Assembly: GCA_907163375.1 (NCBI GenBank)
Contig: CAJQUW010003381.1
Span: forward strand, 1 to 64,000
Length of the DNA stretch: 64,000 bases
Reading direction: 5' to 3'
DNA from: Prostheceraeus crozeri
Lineage: Eukaryota; Platyhelminthes; Polycladida; Euryleptidae
In this document: positions 1 through 12,242 of the stretch, one piece after another
Layout of the letters: each line of letters begins with the position of its first letter
Position numbering within the stretch: position 1 is the first letter of the stretch
Notes under the pieces: generated by a model
The model's database searches: none
Seen by the model: only the letters and a program-made list of their open reading frames with translations
Told to the model about the DNA's origin: nothing
Position numbers and translations under genes: made by a program

Positions 1-249
1 CCCAGTAAACATTGTGACGTCATTGCGACGTCCCATTGACGTCATCATGCGTCTGAGACGTCTATGACCAGAACGGGATGTCGCAGTGACCTCCCATCAA
101 AGACGTCAGAATGACCGCCTGTATATGACGTCACTGTGACATCCAAAGTGTGACCACAAACATGATCAATGAGCCACAACCACGATGAGTCATGAAATTA
201 TAACGTTTACGCTATGATGAATAAATTCCACTTAATTGCACTAAGTTTT

Positions 250-715
250 GGGACTGTCTTTTTTAATTTCCATTCTCGAACTCTCGATCTCTCACTCACT
301 TTATCTATCTCCTCGCTTTTCTTGATACTTTTTCTTCTGATAATGATTCTCTGTCATAGCATTAGATCTCATTCATAATTTCTCTTCTTCTTCCTCTTCT
401 CTTTCTCCCTATTTCTATTAATCTCTCAACTTAATTCTTTTCTTCCTCATCTTCTATTTCTCCCCACTTCTCTTCATTTTCTTCTCTTGTTCCAATTCAT
501 CATTTCTCTTCTTCTATATCTCTTCTCACTTCTCTTTTTCCTCCTCTCCTTTCTCTTGATTTCTCATTCTTCCTCCTCTACTCTGTCTCCTCATTTCTCT
601 CATTTATCTTCCTTTTATTCTTCTGTTTCCTTATCAGCTCTTCTTTTTCTTCTTCTATTTATTATTCTCCCATCAATCTGTTTTCTGCTTTGTTTTTATC
701 TAAAATCGATGTATC
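250..715 (+). repeat. pyrimidine-rich (CTT/TCT) low-complexity tract
   Basis: A long, almost purine-free stretch on the plus strand built from TTCTTC, CTCTTC and TTTCTC words. It produces a Leu/Ser/Phe-rich open frame at 487-723 that looks like an artefact of composition, not a gene. It lies inside the GACGTC-ended element. Confidence 0.8.
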
Positions 716-2525
716 TTCGATAACAACATAATGTAAAAATTCATCACTAATTTCTACCCATGCATTTCTTATTACTAGGATTCATGTTTATCGCATGGCA
801 TTTGATGAATCCCAATTTTGCGATTGCAGTTGGAATAGAATACAATTGCAATACTTCAATATCATAATTCAACGGATCTCTTTTTCGGATTCATTCGTGC
901 CCGTACTCGATGCATGGAATGAGTCTGTCTTTCGATGATTTAAAAGCATCCCAGCGTTGGCGGTCACGTCATTAAGTGCAGCCCTCGTATTTCATTTCTG
1001 AATAGAGGAGAACTGCGCACAGATTATTTCCCTACTACCGCCTGGGCGAATGACCTTCAATCAACGCGTCACTATCGATAATCACATGACAGCGAGAGGA
1101 AACGTGCAAGCAGTCCTTCATTTCATTCATGTTACTCGCACTGCGCATCGAACGTGATTCATGTTTTGCGATACGGTTTTAGTGATAAGTCTACGACTTA
1201 GACCAAACTTTCTTAAACGACGCCTCGAGCACCTTTCCTTTCGACATTTGGAGGAACTTAAATCCACCACCCATATTCGACCTCCACAATCAATTCACAG
1301 ATCATTTATTTCTATTTTCAAGTTGCAGACCAGCAGTTGACGACTAAGCTTTTGCCTTTATCATCTTACAAAACATCTTGCGATTTGGTTCACCTCATAT
1401 TTAGTGACTTGACTTTATCTCCTACATTAGTCGCTGAAAACCAAGGCTTCGAATTTCATCTCGTGATCTCTGACAAGAAAATAGTCTAATGCAGTACAAC
1501 AAAATGTTTTTCGATGATTGATATCATCAATTGCCGGAGTTTTCAGGTGAGATGTCTACTCTTTTCACTTCTTATTAAGTTTAAGTGAATTAACTACGCA
1601 CTGGATTAGTTATAAGTCTATTTTCACGAAATTATTATAAATGTTGAAGCTAATTCATGAAATCGCAAAAATAAAAGAAAAAATATTTTAATTGTCTATA
1701 AAACATGGCATCATCTGATATCAATTAATTTGTTTCAAATTTCGTGGCTCTCGAATTGGAATCAGATTAGTTCCTCCCGCCGAAGATAATTTACCATAAT
1801 TAGAGGCTTTACATACATTTTGCCATGCTTAAAAAGGAACGCTGCTATTCGAACATTTTCATCTTCCTGTTATTGAACTGTTGTGTGATCATCAATATAA
1901 TACTTAAAGTTTTCTGCAAAATACTGAAGTTTGTACCATAGGATTATAAATGACAATGCATAGGCAACCATTTTGACGATCAAAATGTTGTGATTGTGCA
2001 TTGATTTTTTTACGTAAGTGAATAATTTAAATGTACTGTAACAATGTAATAATGTAAGGTACAGGTATCTAAGCTTATTAAGCAAATCTAGATAATGATT
2101 ATGATTCTACTGTATATTTGAATAATTGGACGATTGTACGTCACACATATCAGTTTGCAATCTCGTAATGCGTGCACATACATAAGTTTTGTTGAATAAT
2201 ATTCAAATAAGCTTATTTTGTTGAATGTTATCAATTATTGCGAAAATGAATGAATAAATAATTTGCTTTTCTCATGAATGTATTGGATGCAATGTATTTT
2301 TTGCTAGCCTGGATTTTTATGAAATGGTTGCAAACATGACAATATTATAATTTGCATATTTGTAAGGTTAGGAACACATTCTGGGCTACATAAAATAGGC
2401 CTGTATTCGATTTAATTATAATAAAACGTTATGTTTGTATTATGTTGTAAATAGAACAAAACGTTTATTATTTGATGATAATTATGATGTCTAAAAAATG
2501 ATTACCCTTTACTCAGTTTATAACT

Positions 2526-2826
2526 AAAGCCACTAAATTCATTTTGATAAAATTAAAAACTAATTCTTGCACAATGCATTTCGTCCATTCTTATTCAAGT
2601 GCAAACATGCAGGATTGAATATAAAATACAAAATCTGAAATCATACTTCTACAGCAATGAATCTATGAACAAAAGGATTGTTCATAGATATATTACTGCA
2701 GAAGTAGCTTATATGATTTAGATTTTGTATTTTATATTCAGTCCACGTTTATACTTAAATAAGATTGGGCGAAAGACATTGTGCAAGAATTAGTTTTTAA
2801 TTTTATCAAAATAAATCTAGTGGCTT
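2526..2826. repeat. foldback (hairpin) element, arms about 145 bp
   Basis: The arms 2526-2671 and about 2680-2826 are imperfect reverse complements: AAGCCACTA at the left matches TAGTGGCTT at the right, and the centre is TCTATGAACAA, a 6-base gap, then TTGTTCATAGA. Matching stretches such as ATATAAAATACAAAATCT and its complement run the whole length. This is the shape of a MITE-type foldback insertion nested in the 1-4041 element. It has no coding potential. Confidence 0.75.
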
Positions 2827-3571
2827 TTTTTATTTATTGATAATTATGATGATTAATTTTATCATGATTGTGCAATTAATTGTGTGTAAATAAATTAGCC
2901 TATAGCCGGAAGATGATGGTCGCTTGTCCCGCATTTGCTTGAAAAACAGAGGAAACACTATCTAAACAAGGAATTCTCTCATCATATGAATGTCAAATTT
3001 TATTGGGTTGTACAGTATTAATGCAAAATCATGTTAAAATTCATGATCTAATTTTACAGGCGATAAATATCCGAAGATGGTCAAAAATCAAAAATATATC
3101 AAAAACTGTGTCCCTGTCCAGATGCAGAGCATTGCATGCATTCAAAATATAATGACAATGTGAATTTTAAAATGTATGTTTTTCTAAATTTTGTTATTTG
3201 TTTCTAATTATGTCTTCAATTTATAATTTAGCTTCGATAGCCTCTAGATTTTAGGCAACAAGCATGAAGAAACTTTTATTTTGGATCAGTTGTGCCTCAT
3301 GTCAATGAAAGAAATTTTATATTTTACGAACTATACAGAATTATATATTGTTCATATTCAATGTAGGCCCTATATGCCTACATGTCGAAGCATCTTCTCT
3401 ACGGTGACTCAAATTCAATAGGCATGCATTTCGATACCTCTGATGAGCAATTTCATCATATTAGATATTGATATTCTAATATAGTGATTTCTCTTTTGAG
3501 CGTTGTATATGTATGCCTATGTGTATGTAATTTTTGTGATCTAATGAAAATTTTGCTGTTTCTTACTTCAG

Positions 3572-3736
3572 GTACGTCGTGCTTACAAAAGGTCAATGGA
3601 ATATCGAAGAAGGATCCGTGATTTATCAGCGTCTGCTTTTGTCTCAAGTGGAACGTGTATGCAAACAGAAATACTTAGATAATTTGCGAAAATATAATTA
3701 TACACAGATGATTCCAATGTTTTCGCTATCTTCATA
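3572..3736 (+). CDS. candidate terminal exon, unknown
   Basis: A pyrimidine run followed by TTACTTCAG gives a good splice acceptor. The frame after it runs about 54 codons to a stop and contains the readable stretch LLLSQVERVCKQKYLDNLRK. The sequence is more balanced in composition than its AT-rich surroundings. No homolog is recognised and no upstream exon could be linked. It lies inside the 1-4041 element, so it may be a transposase exon or captured host sequence, or chance. Low confidence. Confidence 0.2.
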
Positions 3737-4602
3737 ATTGGGTAAATGATTGAAACTAGTTTTAAGTATGGTAATGGGATGTCTGTCACGATGTCAAGTG
3801 ACTCATTAGGACGTCTCGTAGGAGCACTTTGAAGACGTACGTTGGATGTCCCGGCGGGATGTCAGACTGACGTCCTGTGAGAGTTCCGCTGTGACGTACG
3901 TGGGATGTCCCGGCGGGATGTCATACTGACGTCCTGTGATGCTTCCGCTGTGACGTCTTTTTTACTGTCAAATAAGACGTACGTGGGCCATCCTGGAATG
4001 ACGTCGTCATGACATCCCGCTGACGTCACATGTTTACTGGGAATCAAGAGCAGCAAAAATTTCAAACTCTTAACATTCTGTGAACTGTTGCTGATAATTA
4101 TGATGAGAGGAAATATGATTATGCATCTTTTTCGTCCTGATTCTTGTGTGTATTAATAGTCAGAGCTGAAAGCTTGTTTCTTAATATCACATTTTGTTAG
4201 AGTTGAGGGTTTAATTGCTGTGTTAGTTATCATAATGTATTAGTGTGATGATTTACTTTCTAGGCGATGAGTTCCCTTTGTGAGTAGGCCTATTCCGCCG
4301 AGGATTGAGAACCAGGGTAAGAGGTATGTTGTTGTAATGAATGAATAGACTCTTGTGTTTTGGTCAGTTGTTTGACTGGCAGGCTGATAACGAATTATGC
4401 CTATGTTACGGTTATCTTAACTAGGTCTATATATTCAAGATTTTTAAATACTTATTGCTAACTTCAGAGCCGAAATTATGCAACTCGTTCAATAGTCCAT
4501 TTTATGTTATTTGGTTCGTAACAAGGGACAATCTGGCTCGACTGGATTCTTTACATGATTACCTAGATTAATTCCAAAATTTTCGAAGAATAGAACACTT
4601 AT

Positions 4603-4870
4603 CGGCGCGCCGTGATCTAGTGGTTTATATTATACTGGGAAGCCACCACGCGGTGCGAGCCTGCTTGAATTTCAGGCGCACAATCCGGCGTGTCCTTATG
4701 TTAAGATGACAATCAGTCAGTCTGGAGACCAGATTAAGATCTTTACACGGTTCGATGGATATGTTCGGTGCATCTTGGTTAAGTCAGTACGCCGATTTTA
4801 GAGCAAGGCATACTGACTTTAACCTGAGGAGCGCCGAAGTCGGCGCAAGCCGTGTCGACTTTGGCCAAAT
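4603..4870 (+). repeat. candidate tRNA-derived SINE
   Basis: The stretch TGATCTAGTGG near 4611 fits an RNA polymerase III A-box, and a degenerate B-box-like GCTTGAATTTC follows about 50 bp later, the spacing of a tRNA head. GGTTCGATG occurs again at about 4749. The following 200 bp hold a GC-rich body with the inverted pair GCGCCG/CGGCGC at 4831-4846. No A-rich tail or target duplication was confirmed. Confidence 0.35.
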
Positions 4871-5560
4871 GTGTGCCGACGTTTGAGGAAGGCAAATGAA
4901 TATTTTATGATTTATCATGCCAAATAGAGGGATGAGAATGCTGTTAAGGAGCCCTGGCGGAAATGGATTTTTTGAGGGGCCCTAGATAGAAAAAATTTAA
5001 GAGTTCATTAGACTGATAAGGGGCCCTGGCGGAAATCCACCTATCGGCGGACAAATCTTATCCCTGAAAATATTGTAAAACAAGAATTTAAGAATTAATT
5101 ACTTTTTATCAAGTCCATAACAATTTCAATTAACAAATCAAACATAAAAGAAAAACGATGATGATCCGGAATGAACGACTACTGTAGCGACAGGCAATAA
5201 CAAGGAATCCCGGCGCGCCCTCGTGCAAAATCCAAGTGTTTTTGTTCCAGCGCGCTATCTTGCGCTCCCTGCCTGGTCTTGTGAATGTCTTCCGTGTATA
5301 GTACGCTTAAAATGTATGGATACTGACGGTTCAACTAAACCTCACAAACATATCCATGCCAGGTCTTTATCGCAAATAATACATTCAAATTACCAAATTC
5401 AAGAAAACTCAAATATACAAAATATTTCATAACAGTTATAGGGATTTAATTCTGTAATGGACGTATTGGTCTTGGCGAGAATTAAATTTGAATGTTATAT
5501 ATATACTATATTTACATTCCAAATTATCGGAATATTAACATGAACGCTTCGATACCAAAG
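4871..5560. other. intergenic, no gene recognised
   Basis: It contains a twice-repeated GGAGCCCTGGCGGAAAT / GGGCCCTGGCGGAAAT phrase (about 4950-5035), suggesting a small duplicated unit. Nothing coding is recognisable. Confidence 0.5.
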
Positions 5561-5562
5561 CA

Positions 5563-5566
<4 letters not shown>

Positions 5567-5606
<40 letters not shown>
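5567..5606. repeat. (AT)n microsatellite
   Basis: Twenty uninterrupted AT dinucleotides, followed by AT-only sequence to about 5660. Confidence 0.95.
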
Positions 5607-5610
<4 letters not shown>

Positions 5611-5799
5611 GTTTTTATTGTATTATATTATTATTATCATTAATTTATATTATTATATATAGGGGTTGAATAATTTGATATAACTCTTTTCTGCGAATAA
5701 AAATGCCTTTATGTTTTCATTGCTACACTTAGCTACTTGCCAATAGGCCGACTGATGTTTTAATGAATATCCTTGCCCCCAACCTGAGATTCCTAGCGA

Positions 5800-6380
5800 C
5801 ACCAATGATGCCACGCGTGATTCTCGCGTAATTACGAAACACCCCAAACATCCGTGCGGTAAGGACATTCTATTCTTCTACCCGCGTAAATACGCGCTGC
5901 ACGAAGAGTCAGAAATCACTTGATCTGATACTGTTAAAACAAAGGGAATGTTTATGAATACGCGCAGGCAAGCGTTTATAGTTTGTGCGTCGTCTACGGT
6001 TGTCTGCGCTGCCGCTTGAACCACTGATGAGCATGAAATTGAGGTCCTATCACATGCCTCTGATACATGCAGACACATGAGACACAAAGTCTATATAACA
6101 GGACTGCCAACTATACTAACTTATATAACAGATATTGCAGCAATGTCCCGCATAGCCACGGATGTTTATGGTCATGTGTAAATACGCGTGGTTCTCGCGT
6201 GAATTACGCGTGATTGAGCGTAGCATGTCAGAGTGAACATAGAAACCTAGTCGTCTTTTTAGAACTTTTTTCTGAAATTACTTGAACGCGTGGTCCCGGC
6301 CGTCTCTATGGGAACAGCCCATAGGTTTGTTAAGATTCTGAACAAAAATTCTGGACGCGTGAGACGCGCCGCGTCCGGTG
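5800..6380. other. CpG/CGCGT-rich patch
   Basis: ACGCGT and CGCGTGATT-like words recur (about 5812-5835, 5880-5900, 5958-5965, 6183-6220, 6285, 6355-6370) in otherwise AT-rich DNA. The phrase CGCGTGATTCTCGCGTAATTACG near 5815 resembles CGCGTGGTTCTCGCGTGAATTACG near 6185. No gene is recognised. It may be a decayed element or an unmethylated CpG cluster just left of the Polinton. Confidence 0.4.
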
Positions 6381-6600
6381 GAAATGGACCACAATAGCAG
6401 GCGATTCCTGTCTGCCCTAAAGCAAGTTTGCACTGGCAGTTCCTACGTGCAGTGTTGCTGATTACAGTTCATGATGTTTTTCTTAATTTCTTAGATCGAG
6501 CCTGTTCCAGTGATAGTCAGTCTGCAGTTCATCGAAATTAGACAAAAATTTATTTCCTTGCAGTGTGCCAAACTCAATGGTATGCTTAAAAGGTAGTCTG

Positions 6601-6848
6601 AGTAGTATATAGTGTGACATCCGGCGCGACGCTTCGCTTCGCTTGCGCCGGATGTCACACTTTTGCGGGGGTTTTCAAAATTTTCAAAAAAAATCAAAAT
6701 TTCAAAAATTTAGGTAGATTTTAAATTTCACGTGGCCGAAGGGCGAAAATTTAAGTTGTCTCAAAATATCACGTGGTCTAAGAATTTTGAAAATTTAGGC
6801 AGACGAAAATTTAAGTTGTCTCAAAATATCACGTAGTCTCAATATACC
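6601..6848 (+). repeat. Polinton left TIR
   Basis: It matches the reverse complement of 27718-27957 with small length differences. Shared blocks in order are the terminal AGTAGTATATAGTG, the hairpin at 6612-6660, TTTTGCGGG, AAAATTTCAAAAATTTAGG, TTTCACGTGGCCGAA and CTCAAAATATCACGTA. In this copy the TCTCAAAATATCACGT phrase occurs twice. Confidence 0.9.
6612..6660. repeat. hairpin inside left TIR
   Basis: GTGTGACATCCGGCGC at 6612-6627 and its exact reverse complement at 6645-6660 form a 16-bp stem. The 17-nt loop is made of CGCTT/GCTTC repeats. It is the most GC-rich point for kilobases. Confidence 0.95.
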
Positions 6849-6905
6849 AGAAGATTGTATTCAAAATATTTATTCAAAATATTTATTCAAAATATTTCTT
6901 TAAAA

Positions 6906-7601
6906 ATGGAAGAAACAAAAATGGAAGAAACCGCAAGAATATATCCTTCGTTATCATATGAACGTAGTTCTACTTTAATGGACATTGAAAAAATGAATAA
7001 AGAAAAACACAAAGATAGAGTACGCTATATGAAAGATAAGGAATCTCAATTATTATTAAGATTAGAGCATTATAAAAAATTAAGAAAGAGATGGTCTAAA
7101 GTTAAGAATGTAACACAAGGAATTGGCATATTCTTAACAATAAGTTTAGGTGCTTTAACAATTGTTATATCTTCAGGTGTTTTAGTAATTCCAGTAGTTG
7201 CTACAGCTTTAACAGGTACGGGTGTTTTTGCAACTTCACTTGTTACAATGTTAGATAAATCTTTAATAACTAAGAAACGAAAATCATTAAAAACTAAGCA
7301 TTTACATATTAAAGAAGTCTATGATAAACTACACTACTACTTTCAAAGAGTATGTGATGATAATGTTATTACGTTAGATGAGATTGAAAAATTTGATCAA
7401 ATAGCTAATGAAGTAAATCAAACCTTTCAATTACAGTCCGAAAAAGTTGATGATAAGAATAGACAGGATGGCAAAATTTCTAGTGATGGTAAAATTTCTA
7501 ATGAAGAAAATGACAAAATTTTTTTAGAAGAGCTAAAAACTTTAAGGAAAACTTTATTAAACAAAACTTTATTAAACAAAACTTTATTAAACAAAACTTA
7601 A
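6906..7601 (+). pseudogene. Polinton fossil part: unknown two-helix membrane protein
   Basis: An open frame at the left end of the Polinton. The ATG at 6906 opens on a charged N terminus; an earlier in-frame ATG lies at 6855 inside the TIR edge. A Lys/Glu-rich region precedes two adjacent hydrophobic helices (about residues 90-135 from the first ATG, including LTISLGALTIVISSGVLVI), then an acidic C-terminal tail ending in three LLNKT repeats made by a 15-bp tandem repeat. I do not recognise a family. Its position suggests an accessory or membrane-associated protein, but that is inference. Confidence 0.5.
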
Positions 7602-7656
7602 AACGAGAAAACTTTAAACGAAAAGATGTCAAACAACAAAGCAGTAAAAAAATAAT

Positions 7657-8330
7657 TTGTTCAGTAAAATGTTTTTGCTGTATTCCAATGTTACCACAAA
7701 ATTCAAATATTACATTTTAAAAATGGATAAAATTAGAGCTGATAATTTTAAAAGAATAAAACAATTAGAAGAGTTAATAAAACAAAGAAATATTATGAAA
7801 GAAAATCATCTTCAACATAGAATGATAAAAGCTGGTATTCAATCTGATATGTTTGAAAAAATGCAGCAAACCGAGCAAGTAAAAACTGATTTTGAGAAAA
7901 CTATGAAACCATTTAAAACTCTTGAAAAAGAAAGTACAAATAATGATAAACAAATTGATATAACAGATCCAGAGCACAAAACTATATTAGATGACTATGG
8001 ATTTCTAGATCAAACATTTAATAAGAGAATACACAAATATCTATGCAATTTGAACATTCTATTTCATTTATAGATGGAAAAACAATACCTAGATTTTATC
8101 TCGTACAAAAAGAAATATTTCCACAACCTTTTCGAGGTTTAATCTTTTCACCAGATAAATCTCCTTTTAATTTAGATAGAAATTTTGTTGATCTTTTAAG
8201 AGGAGCAGATTTAAATAATTACGCTGTAGAAGATTCTTCATAAAATATAAAGCTATGGTTAGATAGAGTTGGTAAAGCAGTAAAAAAGACTCTTAGAAAA
8301 ATCGGGTTTTATAGAGAATTAGGATAAAAT
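7657..8330 (+). pseudogene. Polinton fossil part: unknown coiled-coil protein remains
   Basis: Coding remains on the plus strand. The first part is a Lys/Glu/Gln-rich probable coiled coil (7723-7990), followed by a more globular stretch containing PRFYLVQKEIFPQPFRGL (about 8085-8140). Family unknown. It lies between the left-end membrane protein and the A-rich tract. Confidence 0.45.
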
Positions 8331-8439
8331 TTTATTATGTTCAGTACGGGACGTTAAAGTAGGGAAAAAGGTTTATCTGAAAAGACAAGAAACAGAAAAA
8401 CCATATTTTTACCAGATGACTTACAAGAAATTACTAAAT

Positions 8440-8720
8440 AGATTAAATATTTTTAATAGTCTGCAAATTTTTAAAAAAGAATAAAAATAAAGATAAAAAA
8501 AAAAGAAAAAAACAAAATGATAAAAAAAAAACAACAAATAAACAAAAAAAAAAAAAAAATAAGGAGAGTTTGGAAAAAAATAAAAAAATCAAAAAACAAA
8601 AAAAAAAAATAAAAATAAAAGAAAATAAACACAAAAGCAAAAAAAAAAAAAAAAGGAAAGCTAAAAAAAAAAAAAACAAAAAAAAAAAAAAAAGAAATAA
8701 ATAAAAAGAAAACAAAAGTA
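8440..8720. repeat. A-rich low-complexity tract
   Basis: Runs of A broken by single G, C or T over about 280 bp. The Phe/Leu-rich open frame on the opposite strand is a by-product. Confidence 0.85.
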
Positions 8721-9279
8721 AGTCGTGCTTGGAGCTTGTGAGGTATGGGAGAGATGTTAATTTTTGAGGGTTAAAGAGCATGTTGACGGTAAGGACATGG
8801 GGAGGAAATTAAGGACATGAGATTCTTAGTTTATCAATGAAATTCATGCTATATTATAAAGACTGTTTAGAAAAGAAGATTCTAAATGAAGAGGATTTAT
8901 AAAAGTGTAGCTGAAAATATGTTGTTGTTTTTAATTTTTTATAAATAGAAATAAGTTTCATTGAAAAAAATATTTATTCAAATTTTTAACTAAAAAAATG
9001 ATGTGTTCAGCAGATTTAGGACAAAATTAATAATCATTTAGAAAATTTGACAGAGATGTTTGGGTTTCATCAAATAATTTAGTACGACTGTTAAGAAATT
9101 ATATCAACTACATTCCGATCACACAGCTTGTGTAAATTTAGAAACCCATTTCTACATTTGGAACAAAATAAAAAATTATCAAATTGCATTTGACTAGTTT
9201 CTCTACATTTAACACTATTCAAAACCGTTATACAAAGATGTGAATGATCAATTTTAGATATTCTACTGATTAAAGGCAA

Positions 9280-9690
9280 AAACATGGACAAAATACTAAC
9301 TTTTCTTCCTGGTTTTTACGAAGTTGAATTCAAATATCAAATGAAATTAAGAGACATTTAGGTTATACCATTTAAAAGATAAGAAACAATTACATTTTGC
9401 AGTTGAACCGGCAGTTAATAAATTTTCTCTTACTTTAGACGAAAATCATCAAGTTGATTTTAATCTTGATAGATCATTGTCAAAGCTATTAGGATTTAAT
9501 AAACAAACCTTAAGGTCAAGGTTATCATTTAGGTGAGAAGATTCCAAAAATAACTGAAATAAATTCAATTGTTGTACATTGTGACATTATTGAAGGAGGA
9601 TATATAAATGGTAAATTGTCAAATTTAATATTCAGTTTTCCAGCTTTTACTGTACCCATTGGTTAATTAGATTAAATGTAATTCCGCAAA
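9280..9690 (+). pseudogene. Polinton fossil part: probable capsid-associated (penton-type) protein
   Basis: Plus-strand remains containing LPGFYEVEFKYQ (about 9303-9338) and VVHCDIIEGGYINGKLSN (about 9571-9624). The combination LP-x-G-x-Y-E near one end and a conserved V-x-C-D-I-I-x-G-Y-x-N-G-x segment further on is what I remember of a widespread Polinton-encoded protein thought to be the minor (penton) capsid subunit. Position next to the ATPase fits a morphogenesis module. The family name is from memory and should be treated as provisional. Confidence 0.5.
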
Positions 9691-9805
9691 CATTAATATA
9701 TTTCCTATTACAAGAAAAAACTATAATTAAACAACATTAAACATTAGAATCCCTGATGAAAAAGGACAAGAAATAAATTTTGGAGGTGATGAGAGATTAT
9801 GATAA

Positions 9806-9860
9806 GGATCTTTTGCGTTCGGGAAGGTATAAAACTTCCTACGCGTAAGCTAGAGAAGTT
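9806..9860. terminator. candidate hairpin downstream of capsid-associated remains
   Basis: Nested inverted pairs GCGT/ACGC and GGAAG/CTTCC enclose an 8-nt loop (core 9822-9839). It is one of a set of GC-rich hairpins in this element. A role in ending transcripts is inference. Confidence 0.35.
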
Positions 9861-9919
9861 TTAATATTCCTTTTTTCTTAGAAACAAAATTAAAAAAAAA
9901 ATAATTTTTTTTATTAATA

Positions 9920-10745
9920 AAATGATGTGAACTACCTCCATTTAATAAAAAGAAACTTAAATTTAATCATCATCCAAATTTATCTAATAAAGTTTTTGTC
10001 AGTTATTTGTGGAAGATCAGGATGTGGAAAAACATATCTATTATTTAAAATTTTAAACGGACTCCAAATTTTTTTGGGATTATAACAATCTTATAATTTA
10101 TACAACTACGGCAGAAACAACCCGTCTATCAATTTTAAAAATATGGATTTGAAAATAATCTTAAAAAACAGCAATATTGCTTCATTTATTCAAAGAAGTA
10201 TGAAATATTGAAGATGATAGAAGAAATAATTTCAGTGGGTGTGAAGAAAGCAGTCAAAAAATAATCAGTTAGTAGAATCTAATAGAAAAATAGAGCATTA
10301 TAAAGATACAATTAAAGTAGATGATAGTGGTAATATTGCAAGATTCTAGTAAACTAGATAAAAACAATTGTAAACATTGTGTAATTTTTGATGATTGTGT
10401 TAATGATAGAAATTCTCACGTCCATGTTCAGAGAAATTTAATTTCACAAGAGGGGTAGAGATCATAGAATAATCTGTAGGTGTTTTTTTATTTAGAACTA
10501 CAAAGTAATGTGGGGTATTCATTAGAGCGAAGTGTTATTAGAAAGAATGCAAATATATGTTATACTATTTGAGAATAAATGCAAGAAACTTAAGTTGATT
10601 TGTTAAGAGATTTATGCGTAAGAAATAAAGATGAAATTTAAACAAATCGTGGTAAACAATGCTTTGGTCAAAATGATTATGGAGTTCATTACATTAATAT
10701 TGATATATAAAAATTCAATGATAGAGTTATAGAAAATATTTTCGC
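9920..10745 (+). pseudogene. Polinton fossil part: packaging ATPase (FtsK/HerA type)
   Basis: A Walker A motif, GRSGCGKT, is encoded at about 10010-10034 after a typical lead-in (SVIC). A Walker B-like HCVIFDDCVND follows at about 10371-10405, a spacing normal for the family. These are the hallmarks of the A32/FtsK-HerA ATPase that fills viral capsids with DNA and is present in nearly all Polintons. It lies upstream of the polymerase on the same strand. The region is decayed. Confidence 0.8.
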
Positions 10746-12242
10746 GGATGTGTGACCGAAATAATTTTTTCTTATAAAATTTTTTAGATAATAAAAAATA
10801 AAAAAAAATCTGTTGGAATGATTATAAGATTAGGAGCATGTTACCAGTGTTTAAAAGGATTATCATCTCATCATACAAATCTCTGTAAATTCGAAGAAAG
10901 AAAGTTAGATTATTATTATCATCAGATAAAATACGTAGCGCTCGTTAACAGATTATAAAACAAAACATTTGAGGAGAAGATTAGCATTGTGAGTGTGGTT
11001 AGGGATTGTGGTATGTTGTGGTTGTGTTTTGAAATGTTATTTTATTTTTAATAAATGTTGTTAGTCGTATTTTCAATTTTTGTGATTATTGGTATGGTTA
11101 TTTTGTTATTTTTTTATTTTTATTTATATTTTAATTGTTTATTTTTTTTTCATTTTATTTTTTTTTTATTGACAAACGTATTAGTATTTGTTATGTGTTA
11201 AAACAAAAGGACTTGCCACCTTTGTTTAAGAAGTTTCCGAGTTATTTTTGGGTATAATAATTTATGGTGGTTGGGTTAAGAAAAGCAACATTTCCATACC
11301 CAATGCACCTTATGAATTCTCTTGTGAAAATTACATCGAGATTATCTCATATTCCTGTGCATCATGCAAAGCTAACATGTCGCGCTTTAACCGAGGTAGT
11401 ACTATGTAAAAATCTCTCTATCATTTTCTCTCCTTCTTCCCCCCCCCCTTTAAAAAGAGATCTCTCCGCGCTTCACCATGAGAACGTAGAAATGTCTCTA
11501 GGACTAAACGTCTAGGTTTGATGAAATAATCAAGAAACAAACTGCTGAGTTTGATGCGCAAATTAAACATAGTAAACGTAGTAAACGTATTAAAAAACAG
11601 AAACGTACTAGGCGTAGTATTAGACGTGAATACTAAAAAATGCAAGATGAAAAGTGATGTGACAAAAAGAAATATTAGAAACTCCTATTACTGATATCTT
11701 TTTTGATGATAGAATTAAGGACTGAACTTGGTGATGATTTATGTAATTTATTTGAATCCAAATGAAATTAAATATGGAAAATGTATCTTTATTAATGTAG
11801 TAAATGATATGCGGAAACTTTTAGCAAATGGTAAAATTATTAATTTACTTGGAAAAAGTTATTAAAGATCAGGATAAATATAATTCAAAATTTTTACGTA
11901 ACCTTCTATAATAAAAAATCATTTGAAACATGTGGTTTTTCGAATCTGGATGAGAAATCCGATGCTAACGAATGGATTTTTACAGGTAAATATTAAATAT
12001 GAAGATTTTGGAATGAAGTTAGTACAAAGATCGCATAGAGGGGCAGGGATTAATATGAAATATAGAATCAAAGAATATTTCGGTGAATATTGTTATATTC
12101 CTTCTGAAGATTTTTGTTTTATTAAATGTTATAAAGTTTTACGAGGTTTTAATGAAGAACAAGGAGAAATGATTTGAAAGAAATGTTTAATAATATGTCT
12201 TTTATATAAAGAGAAAGCCACATTAGAAAAAAAATAAAAATA

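Larger units (their letters stand above)
1..4041. mobile_element. TIR DNA transposon, unclassified, GACGTC-rich ends
   Basis: The window opens on CCCAGTAAACATTGTGACGTCA, and positions 4021-4041 are the reverse complement with one base difference, ending in TTTACTGGG. Both ends (about 1-160 and 3780-4041) are packed with GACGTC and GATGTC words, some as inverted pairs, as in DNA transposons with subterminal repeats. Perfect TGACGTCA octamers lie at 15-22, 37-44, 126-133 and 4021-4028. The interior is AT-rich and shows no transposase I recognise, so the element is probably non-autonomous. The target duplication cannot be checked because the left flank lies outside the window. Superfamily is undetermined. 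Confidence 0.7.

Noticed and set aside
487-723. 78-codon hydrophobic frame near the left edge
   Set aside because: Lies in a pyrimidine-rich low-complexity tract; composition alone explains it.
4831-4846. GCGCCG-AAGT-CGGCGC hairpin as a member of the Polinton hairpin family
   Set aside because: It lies outside the Polinton in the SINE candidate and has a 4-nt loop; it is counted separately and serves as a caution about chance hairpins.
8443-8781. 112-codon Phe/Leu-rich frame that looks like a membrane protein
   Set aside because: Produced by the A-rich tract read on the other strand.
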